NCBI GenBank assembly: GCA_948144175.1
Contig: CANXME010002652.1
Span: 186,001-250,000, forward strand
Reading direction: 5' to 3'
Source: Closterium sp. NIES-65
Lineage: Eukaryota > Streptophyta > Zygnematophyceae > Desmidiales > Closteriaceae
Length of the DNA: 64,000 bases
Shown: in pieces, positions 43,939 through 54,898 of the stretch
Layout: each line of letters begins with the position of its first letter
Numbering within the stretch: position 1 is the stretch's first letter
Made by a program: the position numbers and the translations under genes
Notes under the pieces: generated by a model
Told to the model about the DNA's origin: nothing
The model's database searches: none
The model's input: the letters and a program-made list of their open reading frames with translations, nothing else

Positions 43939-44961
43939 AAGGAAGAGCGGTGGCCGAGGGAGGGACGGAGTGCGGTAGGGGAAGAGATGGTAGTAGGGGA
44001 CCGACTCGTCAAAGGTGACGTCCTAGGAGGACAAAACACGGCGAGAGGTGCGGTGGTAGAACTGCCACCCTGGCGCGTCAGGGGGGAAGCCAAGGAAGAT
44101 GCAGGGAGCAGCACGAGGGGACAGCTTGTCCACAGACTAGTCGCGGACAAACGCCCGAGATCCCCAGACCCGGAACGCCGACGCATCGCCAACCTTCCCC
44201 GTCCACAGCAAAGCTGGGGAGGTCTCCGGCATGGAGGCCCTGGGCTGAAGGTTGATGTGATGCGCCGCGTACCGAACCGCAAACGGCCACAGAAATTGGG
44301 GGGCAGCCGCATGCATCATAGACGTACGGGCGACGTCCATGACCATGCCAATGCGGCGCTCAGCAATCCCATTTTGCTTTGGAGAGTCCGGAAGCGTGAA
44401 TGTCTGGCGGATGCCTTGTGCACGACAGTAGGCTCGCAGAAGGCCAGAGGAGAACTCTCCGCCTCTGTCAGAGTGCAGACGCAGAACAGGAAAGTCCGAG
44501 CCAAAACTCTTCCTGAGCTGGAGACAAGCTGCGCGGATCCAGTCGATCAACACCTCAATGACATCACCTTTGCTACGCAAGGGGAAGACTATGGTGTAAC
44601 GCGAGTAGTCGTCAACCACCAGCAGGAAGTAGCACTCGTGACCCTGTCCACGGACGCGGGCTGGGCCCCACACGTCCATGTGATGCGTCTGCAACGGGGC
44701 CTCTGTCGGAGGAAACTAGGAGGAGTGAGGGGCAGCACGCTGCCGCCCCTCGACACAGGGGACGCAGGTAGGGGCAGGCCCCGGAGGAAGGGGAGGGAGG
44801 GACCGGGGAAGACCAGAGACAAGGACACGGGAGGCCATGCCTCGGAGACGAGGCAGGGAGGGGTGACCAAGGCGGTGGTGCCAAAGGAGAGTCTCGTGAG
44901 ACAGGAGGCGACACGAGCAGGGGGCAGACTCAGGACCACACCTGGACGCTGCAGCAAACAC
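43939..44961 (-). pseudogene. Integrase of Copia B
   Basis: ETLLWHHRLGHPSLPRLRGM and CVPCVEGRQRAAPHSS give the zinc-binding part, stopped by TAG at 44716. Then MDVWGPARVRGQGHECYFLL, VVDDYSRYTIVFPLRSKG, LRLHSDRGGEFSSGLLRAYC and KQNGIAERRIGMVMDVARTS give the D,D,E core. A stop at 44137 (AFVRD, then TAG) and another near 44022 break the C-terminal part. Confidence 0.88.
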
Positions 44962-45112
44962 CTGACCCGATGCAGCTACTTGACAACACGCAGTGACTGG
45001 AGGAGACTCAGTGGTTAGTGTGTACAGGCTTGACCCCAGTCGACGTGTAAACGAAGTGTCGGCCCGTCCGAGCGTCCGTGCAGTAGGTCACCCGCTTGCT
45101 CGCAGGAGTGAA

Positions 45113-46881
45113 CTAGTGAACTCCCGCATCCTGTAGGTCAGCACCACTCACCAAGTTTGTAGAGGACGAGGGGAGGTAAAGACCAGACAGGGTGCCAGAG
45201 GGGGCCGCCGGACACGGGAGGACAGTGGAGAAGTGAGCAAGGACAGGACCCCCGGAGGGGTCTGCCAGAGAGACTGCAACTGGCCGACTAAGCGGCGTGG
45301 GTGTGGTGCGGTCTCGAAAGAAGGAGCAAGAAGCCCCCGAGTCAAGGGTGAAGGTCTGGGACGCCGAAGCTGACGCGGTACCTGAGAGAGCAGACTCACC
45401 AGCACCTGAGGAAGCAGACGCACTAGCACCTAGAGCAGCAGCCTCGCTAGCACCTAGAGAAGCAGCCTCACCAGTACCTAGAGCAGCAGTCCCAATGCCC
45501 GGGTCGGGCAGAAAACACCAGTAACAGTCAACCTCATCACTAACAGTCACAGCATACATGGCAGCAAGAATAGTATCAAAGTCAAGGTCAAAGATAGCTA
45601 CTCCCGCCCTAGACAGCTCGCCCCACCGAGGGATCTCAGTGGCCTCAAGGAACTGGTGACGCCAAGCGCCCGTCAGGCGGCCAAAGCAGCGCTGGGTGGA
45701 GTGCACACCCCCGCACTGCTCACCCGCGCGGTCGCCACTGCGTAGGACGTAGGGGCACGGACCAGTACCCCCACCCCGCTGGCGTGCAGCGTACCACAAA
45801 CGAAGCTGCTGAGGGGGAGGGATCTCACGAGTGCGCTGCTGCTGCTGCTGCTACTGGCGCTGACCACCACCGGAGCCGACCCTCTGCACAGCGCCACCCT
45901 GACCAGCTCCACCTCCTCCGCCGCCGCCTCCTCCACCGCCGCCACCTCCGCCACCTTCGCTCCCACCGCCACCACCGCCTCCACTGCCGCCACCGACACC
46001 TCTACCCCCGCCACCACCCCCACCACCACCCCCACCCCCTCCGCGGCCTCCACCGCCGCCTCCACCGCCCCCGCTAGCTCCTCCAGCGCCCCTGCCCCCC
46101 TTGCCCTTACCAGGGCGGCGTCTCCCGCTAGGGGTAGACGCCGCACCGACCGACTCAAGACCAACGAGGTCGACCGCAGCAGCAGAGGCAATAGAGGGCA
46201 AGAGAGGAGAGGGGGAGCACCCCTCAAAGACAGGGGCGCGAGGGTCACCACGAGAGGCTCCTACAACGACTATGCTCTTCTCTGCTGCTAGGAGGTGCTC
46301 CTCGAGGAGGTCAACGGTGAGGGTGGTGGGGCAAACAGAGAGAAAGTGGTCCTTGACTGGGCGAAGGGTGTTAGGGAGGTGGGTGACTATGTAGTAAAGG
46401 GTGATGTACATAGGGGGGGGTTCTTGGCGCAGAACTCAGCGGGGAGGGCAGCGCGGTAGCGAATCTCACTAGTGCGAAGGTGCGTAATGAGGTCAGCGAC
46501 TGTGGGAAAAGCTGCGAGGTCAGGGAAGAGGTACGGCAAGATGAGGCGGCTAAGTGCAGTAGTGGCAGGGGAAAAGTAGCGTGCAACTACAGCGTCGTAC
46601 ATGGTCTTAGCACTCTTGTACTGGCTAAAGTGCGCACGCTCAGTGGTAGGCAAGTGGCGTCGCACAGCAAGACGTGCAGCAGCATCGCGTGTGGCCCACT
46701 GTGAGCGAACAGTGGCTTCAGCATCAGCAGTAGGGGCAGGAGAGGCACCAGAAGTGAGGTCAAAGAGGGAGAGGCCGTCTGCCCTATCGCACTGTAGGAA
46801 AAGCTGGAGGTCATCTACCCAGACGTCAAATTCAATGGCCCGACCCTCAGCGTCAAAAGCGAGAACACTGGGGGTAGCCAT
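45113..46881 (-). pseudogene. Gag-protease of Copia B
   Basis: Starts MATPSVLAFDAEGRAIEFDV. The frame breaks at a run of seven G on the plus strand (about 46410), after AEFCAKNPP; it resumes as MYITLYYIVTHLPNTLRPVK, then a Gly-rich region (45880-46090). A further frame carries the cluster CPYVLRSGDRAGEQCGGVHS and the protease FTLDSGASCSFFRDRT, ending in TAG at 45113. Confidence 0.88.
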
Positions 46882-46899
46882 GACAGCAGTAGACTAGTA

Positions 46900-47640
46900 G
46901 CGCGAGCAGTAGGCTAAGGGTAGCGCAGTGGTAGAGGTGCCGCTCTTACCGGACAGGGCGGCTCGGGCGGCTCAGCGGCTCAGCGGCTCGGCGGCTCGGC
47001 TGCTTGGCGGCTCGGCGGCTCGGCAGCAACGGCGGCTCGGCGGCTCGGCAGCAACGGCGGCTCGGCAGCACAGCGGCAACGGCGGCACAGCGGCAACGGC
47101 GGCTCGGTGGTGACGGAGGGGCCGTGAAGGGCGGGAGAGCCGCTGAAGGGACGGCAGGAGGGCCAGATGGGGCGGCGATGAGGCCGCTAAGGGCGGCGGC
47201 GAGGCCGCTAAGGGCGGCGGCGGGGCCACGAAAGGTGGCGGCCGGCGCCGCGAGGGTGGGGCTGCAGGGTCGCTAGGGTAGGGCGACGGGGCCGGTAGGG
47301 GCGGCGCCTGGGCCGGTAAGAGCGGCTCCGGGGCCGCGAGGGTGGGGCGACGGAGCCGCGAGGGCGGCTCGAAGAGGTCGCGAGGGCGGCGCGAAGGGGC
47401 TGCGAGGGCGGTACAAAGGGGCTGCGAGGGCAGCGCGATGAGGCCGCTAAGGCGGCGCGACGGGGCCGCGAAGGCGGCGCGACTGGGCCACGAAGGCGGC
47501 GCGACGCGAGGGGGTCGCGAACGCGGCGCGACGGGGCCGCAAGGGCGGCGCGATGCGGCGGGGCTGTAAGGGCGGCGCGAGAGGGCCACTAGGGGCCGAG
47601 AGAGAGGGAAGCGCGACTCGGGCAGGGGCTGAGTGCGCTC
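46900..47640 (-). repeat. GC-rich leader of Copia B
   Basis: CGGCTCGG and GGGCGGCGCGA-type units fill the region between gag and the primer binding site, parallel to element A but of different sequence. Confidence 0.8.
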
Positions 47641-47691
47641 TGGGCAGGAAAAAAAAAACGGTGGGCCCTAGGAACAGTTCCCACGAGGGAA

Positions 47692-47705
47692 CCTGCTCGA
47701 TACCA
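47692..47705 (-). promoter_or_regulatory. Primer binding site of Copia B
   Basis: Minus strand TGGTATCGAGCAGG next to the 5' LTR; it differs from that of A at two positions. Confidence 0.7.
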
Positions 47706-47852
47706 TGAGAAAACTAAAACGAGAATGAAATGACTAAGGGAAAGTTGGGTACAAGTACAAACCCTAGAAAGTTGTTCCCCATATGTGCTACAGTAGCTAT
47801 GTCAAAAAGCCTACAGTATAGCCTACAGTAGCTATGCCATATAAATCTGACA
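47706..47852 (-). repeat. 5' LTR of Copia B
   Basis: 147 bp; contains an extra copy of the word CCTACAGTA relative to the 127-bp 3' LTR. Confidence 0.9.
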
Positions 47853-50639
47853 ATCAAGCCAAATTCAGGAGCAGTTTAACAACCGTTTTCAATGACAGCA
47901 AGGCAAAGACCTGGACGACAGTTAGACAACTGCCTTGTGTGTTTCCTTTGTGTGCTTAGGATCTGAGATATATGTGTGCTTGTATTTGCTTTCCACATAA
48001 CAATGCTCTTATGATTTTCAAGCTTACCATCTACTACTACATATTGACGAGAGTAGATACACAACGAACTTCTGCCGAAACTCTGCTCAACCAGAACACT
48101 CATTCTACAAGCTAAGCGTGGCATAACTACTCACTTGATTCACAAGTGATGTTAAGTGTTGCCTAGTTTATGTTTGTGGCACTGAGTTAATCGCTTCCGC
48201 ATAGTACTTAGACTTAACACGATGTTGTACATTTCAGTCTCGTAAGTTCAATCGAATCGAACTTTTACAGCGTCCTAAATCAGAATCGCACGAGGGCGTT
48301 TCCCTGACTGTGCACAGAGATTTGGCACGTCACTTTGCCCGCGTGCCGGCTCATCCTGACTGGACGCGCAACAAGTGAAGCCTTCGAAAGTCTAACACAT
48401 TGAAAATGGGTGTTGACTCATTTGAAAATCGAAATTCGTTACCATTCTCAATTGCATTTTTTTTTTTGTAAAATCCACACTTCTCTAGTATGTAAGGGGG
48501 TCTTATAATGTTAGGAGTCATTTAGGGGGTATAACTCAGATGTACTCGAATAGAGTACCCGGGTCCGTATTATAGACCCGGGGGTCTACAACTTGGGGGG
48601 GGGTCCTTTATACGGGGGATTACGGTAACAAGGGCATACATGTGTTTGTATGGTAACACAAAGGGAATTCAAAACAACCTAGACTGGCGATGTACTCTTA
48701 GGGGTACATTCCAGGGTCCTAGATATAAGACTTTTTAGTCTGATTCAGAGTCTGTTCAGACCTTTTTTTGGTACCTAGTCTGAAGTCTAAGAATTTTCTT
48801 GATGTACCTTGTCTGGTTTTTCAGAGTTTTTTTTTATGAGTTGTCTGAACTTTCTGTCAAATTTTATTAGTGTAGGCAGAGCCTCGGACTTGTATCGGGG
48901 GTGCACTCTGAAATCGATAATACAAGGGTTTCCGCCCGCCTGGCGAAGTGTAGCACTAACACTGTCAATCAAGGGCGGGAAACCAAATTATCCCGAGCAC
49001 GGCACAGCATAGTTGCGTTGGTGTGTTGTAATCAGCTTCAATGATATTATAACTATGCTTTATGAAACTGCATGATCATCTTAAAATTTGAAGGTAACTG
49101 TGACAGTTCAGACAAAAAGGGTTGTGCTTGTCTTAATTTCCATACTATAATGTTGAGGCACCTCTGACAGACAGAGTTCCAGGAAAGGTGTACACTGATC
49201 GGTCAGAGTGCCTCAAAATGAATCTAGGGGCCTGGTATATTCCCTTATTGTAGATAGACTCAACCGTGCGAAGCAGTAACCGTCTTCAAACATGTTCTCG
49301 CGAAATATTTCGTGCTGCAACTACCCGATGCTTCTGCTCCGACGGTCCAGATGTTTCCAACCATACACGTGTCGGAACCTCCCCACCTCCCTGCCGCCTG
49401 TTCTGTCAGACTCCAGTCCTTGCTGCTCTCTCCTCCCTTACCTCCCCGTCCTGGACTCGCTGGATCTCACCCCTCTGGCCCCACCCCCTTTACCAGGCAC
49501 CTCTCTTGCCCTCGTCGGTCTTACTGTTTGTCCTCCTCCTGTGACCTCTGCCTGTACTCTCTCTTCCCCTCTCCCTCTTGTCTGTTACTGCTTCTGGTAC
49601 TGAACTCACTCTAAGATAAGCCCCTGGCTTCTTCACATAACACCTTCTGCGAATCGCTTTATTCCATCCTAGCTTGCAATATCTCCTTCTCCTCACTACT
49701 TGCTCGACTAGGTGCAAGAATATCGTGTTCAAATGAAACATACTAGCATTGAGGATAGCTACCACAAGGTACCTCCTATCTACCAGATCGGCCTCCGCCT
49801 CGCTCATCCTGCCTACCCTTGCCTGTCCTCGGAGGCTAACGCGACTTTGGAACAGACTAGCAACCATCCTGCCAACTGCCTCTGCTGCCCGCCCCTGCTT
49901 CTTTCCCTCCAGCTGTCACTGTGCTGTTCCAGCTGGCTCCTTGGAGCACACCTGCACACATACAAAAGCAAACACACATGCATGCGAGCACCCATCCGAG
50001 CTGATGTGGTAACCTGCTGGCCCTGCCGCTGCCAAGCGCTGTAGTTTCACCCCTTGCCCTCCTCCCACTTACGTAAGTCTCGCCCTGTTTACTCCCCATG
50101 TCTTTCCCCAACCTTTCGCTTCAGCAGACGTCACCCTCCCGCGCACCCACTTGTCTCCCAGAAATCCTCAATCCTCACCTTGACCATTCGCATCCCATCC
50201 TCGGCACTGCCCTCCTCGCTATATACAGTATGTACAATTTGTACACCTCCCGCACTCTCCTCCCTACCCCGCTCACATTCACATAAATGTGACACACGAC
50301 ATTTCGCGTAAATCTGTCCTTTCATATCCGTACTCGCTGCTACACACTTCACTTTCTACTGATAGGGATGCACAGTACTTCTCGTTTCATTTCTCTTAAC
50401 AACCCCCTTCATTCCTGGCCGTAGCAAGTCTCGACTCCCTTGATCACTCCGCTGAGTTCGGAATAGTGGTGGTATTGTTGACGAGGCAATCGCTTCGTGA
50501 GGAATTTGGCTGCCATGCCACCGATTGGGCAATAGGTCAAATCGACATTGCCCTAGTCAACTTCGTCCTTGATGAAGAAATAATACAGCGTGATCTAATT
50601 GGTGCGACTGATGAATCCCGGTTTGTTCGTGATCCTGAG
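47853..50639. other. Stretch without a supported gene
   Basis: 47853-48480 is unremarkable A/T-rich sequence. 48480-48645 holds GGGGGTCT/AGACCC words related to 32005-32110. 48780-50400 has only short open frames without recognisable motifs; 49300-50340 is C/T-rich on the plus strand. No tRNA or rRNA was recognised. Confidence 0.5.
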
Positions 50640-51160
50640 TGTGCTCTGGTTGTTGCAATGCAGGCAAAAGGTCGTCGAAGTTGGAAGTTTTGCCGCCTGC
50701 AGGAGCTCCTGTATGTAGAGCCCTTTCGCGAAGTGCTGCCGTCGCAGCGATGAATTATGCTTCCGCAGTCACAAGGAAATCAGTTCCTGCTTCTGCGAGT
50801 TCCATGATACGGGGTCTGGCTCGAGTCGGAACAGAAACCCGGTCCTCTCGATTGTCGGGATAAGCGGCATGATCAGCATCCAAGTAGCCGATGAGGTTGA
50901 ATGAGAGAGTGGTGACTCTGGAGAAGCACAACTTAATGTTGAGCGTGGAGGATGACGAATTGCAAAGCGCGCTGAAGGTCTAGGAGATTTTCAGCCGTTG
51001 GCTTACAAGAGTACTGAGCCGGCTGGCTCGCGATGTAGGAGAGATCTGGCATGCAGGTCACTGATGCAAAGAGCAGGCATCCCAGCTGCTCCTGGTAGGT
51101 GTCCAGTCCTGCAGGGGATATGGCTTTGTTGTCAGTTTTGTGTTTCGGTCCAGGCGTGCG
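50640..51160 (-). pseudogene. Reverse transcriptase end and RNase H of Copia D
   Basis: Broken minus frames give TYQEQLGCLLFASVTCMPDL, SYIASQPAQYSCKPTAENLL and DLQRAL, then LIGYLDADHAAYPDN and later the equivalent of a STSSCEAE segment with stops. This is the usual Copia order (connection, then DADHA motif of RNase H). The catalytic YVDD part is not visible. Confidence 0.7.
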
Positions 51161-51511
51161 GTAGGGAGTTGAGAGTGGTGCGAGGTAGATATTAAACTGC
51201 TTTCCAATTGTTTCAGAGTTGACGAGTGAATAGCTTTAGGGGCGTAAGAAATATTAAGGCCCACGAACTGCAGAGGGCCCAATCCGTGGGTCTCATGATC
51301 AAGTTAGGAGAGGCAGCGGCTGCAGAGAGCCCGCCTGTAGGAGGGATAGGGCAGGAATTGTACCTTGGGGACTGCTTTACCGTCCTTGAGCCTCTCCTTG
51401 AGCTCTAGGTGACTTAGTGGGGTTGGATAGTCTAGGTTACCTTGCGTGTTAGTACCTGCTGTCTCTCATTGCATGTGTGTACCCTTCTGGCCTATCAATA
51501 TACGGACCATT

Positions 51512-51534
51512 AGAGAGAGAGAGAGAGAGAGAGA
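51512..51534. repeat. (GA)n microsatellite
   Basis: Eleven uninterrupted AG/GA dinucleotides between the RNase H and integrase remains of element D. Confidence 0.95.
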
Positions 51535-51572
51535 TCCACACATATGTCAGCTGAAGAAATTCCTTTACAGGA

Positions 51573-52507
51573 TTAAGCAAGCGCCAAGGCTCCGGCAGCA
51601 GACCAAACCCAATCCGTTACAGTAGCTTTGTCTTCATGGGTAGCATAGCTGCGCCCGTCATTTGCGTAAACCTGGTTTGCTCCTGCTTGCTCGTCTGAGA
51701 GGAACTGCGCAAGGTTGAGTCGCTTGTAGAAGATGATGTCGCGCATGTGCGTGACTTCATTGCTGGGCAAGTCTAGGAGGATCCAGACGTTGTATTTGTA
51801 GCTGATGCTGAGGTGAATGCCCAAGCGCGCACGGCTTGTGAACTTCCCCATGGTTGAGGTGGAGTGCCGGTACTGCACCATACAGTTCCATACACGGGGC
51901 ATGGAGGTGTCGCCCTTCTTGCCGGTCCACTTCACGTGCGGCGGCAGATTGCTAGTGATGGCTGTGGTGGAGAGCAGATTTTGCACCCGTGCGTCGTGCT
52001 GCATAGCGTACAGCCAGTAGCTTTGACTGTTTCAGTAGCGCGCAACTTTGTCATGAGCGTGCGATTGGTGCGCTCAGCGACTCCCTGCTGCGGATGCGCT
52101 TTGGGGAAGTGAGATGTGGTGCGATATCCCCTTTTGCCCCAGGTAGTCCCGCATCTCCTTCCTGCCCCGTTGATCTGCCAGATCTGCAGCTTGTTCCCTG
52201 ATTGTTGTTACGCGTGAGCCATCCAGAGGCAGAAATCCTTGTACACCCTGCTGAGGAAATGTATGTTTGCGATCCATACGTAGCGAGTTCTTGCATCTAC
52301 GAAGGTGAGCATATAGCGCGCGCACACCACCTCGGGGTCTTCTTCAGGCTCGGTGGTTGGAGCCGTTGGCGCTTCTTCTTCTATCTCTTTGTCGTTTGCA
52401 GCATTAGCGCGAGGAACTCCTTGTCCGGGATGTCGGAGAGAGGGATGTTGGTCCTGGAGATTGTGCGGGGACGAGCGTAGGTCCGCGCCGCTTGGGGTGA
52501 GATCCAT
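51573..52507 (-). pseudogene. Integrase of Copia D
   Basis: RYMLTFVDARTRYVWIANIH (first Asp region), MRDYLGQKGISHHISLP, then in another frame QQGVAERTNRTLMTKLRA (Glu), then MQHDARVQNLLSTTAITSNL, HVKWTGKKGDTSMPRVWNCM and LAQFLSDEQAGANQVYANDG. At least two frameshifts separate these parts. Confidence 0.8.
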
Positions 52508-53253
52508 AGACCGTGTGCCGTGGGGTCAATGGTTAGTTGCCCAGTCAATCATGTCCCACGGGTCGCTTGACGATGGGATGTTGGCGGGAAGTGGCGGTGG
52601 TGTGGGGATGCGCGGGGGGTGGTCGAGAGGAACAATTGGCGGTTTGGTTTCTTCTTCGGCTTCCCCCCTTTGTTCTTCTTGGGATGCACCATAGCCTTTG
52701 CCAGAGCTTCCTCATCCGTCGCCGGTGCCGCTAGCAATGGTGCCCCAACCTCCACCAGCATTAGCCCAGGTGCCTTTGGTGTTGCCCCAGGTACCACCGC
52801 TGCTGGTTCCCCAGCCGTCGTTGCTGCCCCACCCCCCCTTCATTGGAGGCGCCGTCTTCTCTTGCTTCGCCCCATGCGCCATAGGAAAAGGTTCTGCGTG
52901 CTTTGACGATGCTCTTCCGGTAGAGTTTCTCAGCTTCACGGTGCCGGCTCCTCTTCTACTTCGACGATGAGTTTCTCCGTCTGATCGCGCCAATGGGGAT
53001 AAAGCTTCAACAAGGCTTCTTTGGTATAAGTACGCGGCTCCCCATGTGCGTCGAATGTTCCGCGCCTTTGAAATTCCTTGAAGGCACTCCGTAGCGGGTC
53101 CCGGGAGAGAATCTTTTGGAATGTTAAAGATGTGGCACATTGCGACTTCAGGTTCACGCGTTGACATTCCTTCATCCGGCGGTGCGTATCGCTGCTGACT
53201 GATAACGGAATGGTTGGGTTGCCCGCCAAGTCCTTACGGACGTTCTCCATTCA
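52500..53253 (-). pseudogene. Gag-like region of element D
   Basis: MENVRKDLAGNPTIPLSVSS to KLYPHWRDQTEKLIVEVEEE, a stop, then GGWG/GTW-rich sequence (52720-52860). A TGA at 53251-53253 directly precedes the ATG at 53250 in the same frame, probably a CGA-to-TGA change joining this to the coiled-coil part. I do not recognise the domain; placing it in the Copia relies on position before the integrase. Confidence 0.5.
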
Positions 53254-53429
53254 GACATGGGGGTCAGGATGGTCCCGAAGGGCGCCCACATCCGTGCTCG
53301 TTCCAGCGAATTCCGCAGAGAGCTGTCGCTGCATCGACTCCAGCTGAGCTTTCATATTTTCGCGTTCAGCCTCCACCGCCTTGATCTTAGACCTTGCCTC
53401 CTGCAAGTGCGCGTTTAGAGTAGAGACCA

Positions 53430-53554
53430 TGTGAAAGTTTAGAAGAAAGAAGAGGGATTTCACTAGCAGCAGTTGGGATACATATAGCAAACCCTAACAG
53501 CGTTGTACTCGCTATAGAGCACCCCATTACAGGCTAGATAATAACATTCTGACA
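53430..53554 (-). repeat. 3' LTR of element C
   Basis: 125 bp; followed at 53555 by CACCCCCATAG, the polypurine tract on the minus strand. Confidence 0.9.
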
Positions 53555-54189
53555 CACCCCCATAGCCAAAGTGGGTTGCAATCAGCAGAGCAAGCAAAGC
53601 AGAACAAGCTCAGGGTGGATCATTGTGTCACCACACATTCTGAGCACAAGTACAAGAAGCAACAGTTTAAAGTTCAGAAATGTAAGCAAAGCTAGAGCTG
53701 ATCACAGCGGACAAGTGAGGAGGAGGAGGAGCTGTAGGGGAGAGAAGATGGGAGGCAATTGCTAATGCTGCAGACACACAGACGAGCTGCTGGCTCAGTG
53801 GCTACCGAAACAGCGCTCCGGACTACTGGAGTAACTAACCTCGCGGCTAAAAGTAGCGGCAGACGAGCAACGGACCCATGGGCGACTCGCGACTACCGGA
53901 GATTGTAGCCTCCGGACTGCTGCTGCTGCTGACGACAAGACTGCTGCCTCCACTCAACCTCCCACAACTGCCCCACTCTCTCGGCACACGCCCACTGCTC
54001 AAACCCTAGCTCCACCCCCCTTAAACCCTAAACCCCAGTCTCCCACTCATCCACCTCCCTCAGCGACAGCTGCAGCAGTGGGAGACGAACGAGGAGGAGG
54101 AGCAAAGGGAGGAATGCAAAAATGCCACCCCCATACTCGCCAACCCCAAACCCTAACACATGGCAGGGCGGGATGGCGGGTAGGGAGGT

Positions 54190-54720
54190 TACGGGGGGGG
54201 GGGGGGGGACCAACGCGCGGCCTCCTAGGGTGCCAAAATTGGCGGCAGAAGGGGCGGCGCTCGCCCCCCTCCCCCAGGTAGCCCCTCGGCCCCCGAGGGA
54301 GCCGCGACGGGCGACGGGAAAAGGGGGGGGGGGGGGGGGGGGGCGGTGCACGTGCCCTCGGTGCGCCGCGACTGGCGACGCAGCATGGCCGGGGCGAGGC
54401 CGGTCCTGGCGCAGCCCGTACGGGCCGCGCACTGCCTGTACGGGCCGCGCGCAGGCCACGACGGGCGACAGGGGGCGACGCCCGGGTCCCCGTCGCCCGT
54501 CGCAACGCCTCCCGAGGGCGACGTGCCAAGGGACGGGGCGGAAGCCCGCCGCGCGCCTCGGGGCGGAGAGCGGGCAGAGAACCGCCGCGCGCCTCGGGGT
54601 GCACGGCGGGCAGAAAATCGCCGCGCGCCTCGGGGCGCACGGCGGGAAGAAAAACCGCCGCATGCCACGGGGCGTGCGGTACAGAGAGTAGCAGTAGCAG
54701 TTGCAGCGGAAGCAACGAGG
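54190..54720 (-). repeat. GC-rich leader repeat of element C with two G runs
   Basis: Repeats of CGCCGCGCGCCTCGGGG at 54540-54660 and G runs at about 54190-54208 and 54324-54343. Position corresponds to the leader of elements A and B. Confidence 0.8.
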
Positions 54721-54773
54721 TGGTGAGCCCACCCACAAGATCGATCCAAGGGGATCGACCTGCTCTGCTAGCA

Positions 54774-54898
54774 TGTGAAAGTTTAGAAGAAAGACGAGGG
54801 ATTTCACTAGCAGCAGTTGGGATACATATAGCAAACCCTAACAGGGTTGTACTCGCTATAGAGCACCCCACTACAGGCTAGATAATAACATTCTGACA
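54774..54898 (-). repeat. 5' LTR of element C
   Basis: 125 bp; on its left, minus strand TGCTAGCAGAGCAGG is a primer binding site with one mismatch to the usual TGG start. Confidence 0.9.

Larger units (their letters stand above)
33097..47852 (-). mobile_element. Ty1/Copia LTR-retrotransposon B, host of nested element A
   Basis: LTRs at 33097-33223 and 47706-47852 both run TGAGAAAACT to AAATCTGACA; the right one is 20 bp longer inside. Target duplication ATCAA at 33092-33096 and 47853-47857. Gene order on the minus strand is gag, protease, integrase, reverse transcriptase, RNase H, the Copia order. It is split at 33864-41301 by element A. Many frameshifts and stops make it a dead copy. Confidence 0.93.
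53430..54898 (-). mobile_element. Non-autonomous LTR element C (TRIM-like), 1469 bp
   Basis: LTRs of 125 bp (53430-53554 and 54774-54898), running TGTGAAAGTT to AACATTCTGACA, with three differences (about 2.4 percent). Flanks GACCA (left) and GACCG (right) are a near-perfect 5-bp duplication. It has a polypurine tract next to the 3' LTR, a primer-site-like TGCTAGCAGAGCAGG next to the 5' LTR, no gag or pol, and a GC-rich repetitive interior (54190-54720). The 80 or so bases inside the 3' LTR resemble those of elements A and B (AAGCTCAGGGTGGATCA, CACCACACATTC, GAGCACAAG). Confidence 0.88.

Noticed and set aside
48787..48972. 61-codon minus-strand frame (MIDSVSATLRQAGG)
   Set aside because: Too short, no motif, and next to dispersed repeats; could not be supported as a gene.
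50403..50500. 5S rRNA-like fragment (CTCCGCTGAGTTCGGAATAG)
   Set aside because: Only a short, partial resemblance; box elements and the rest of the gene are absent.
50466..50753. 95-codon plus-strand frame
   Set aside because: No motif, and its right part is antisense to the Copia D RNase H remains.
54122..54871. Arg/Pro/Ala-rich frames of up to 274 codons in element C
   Set aside because: All arise from GC-rich leader repeats and G runs; no gag or pol motif.
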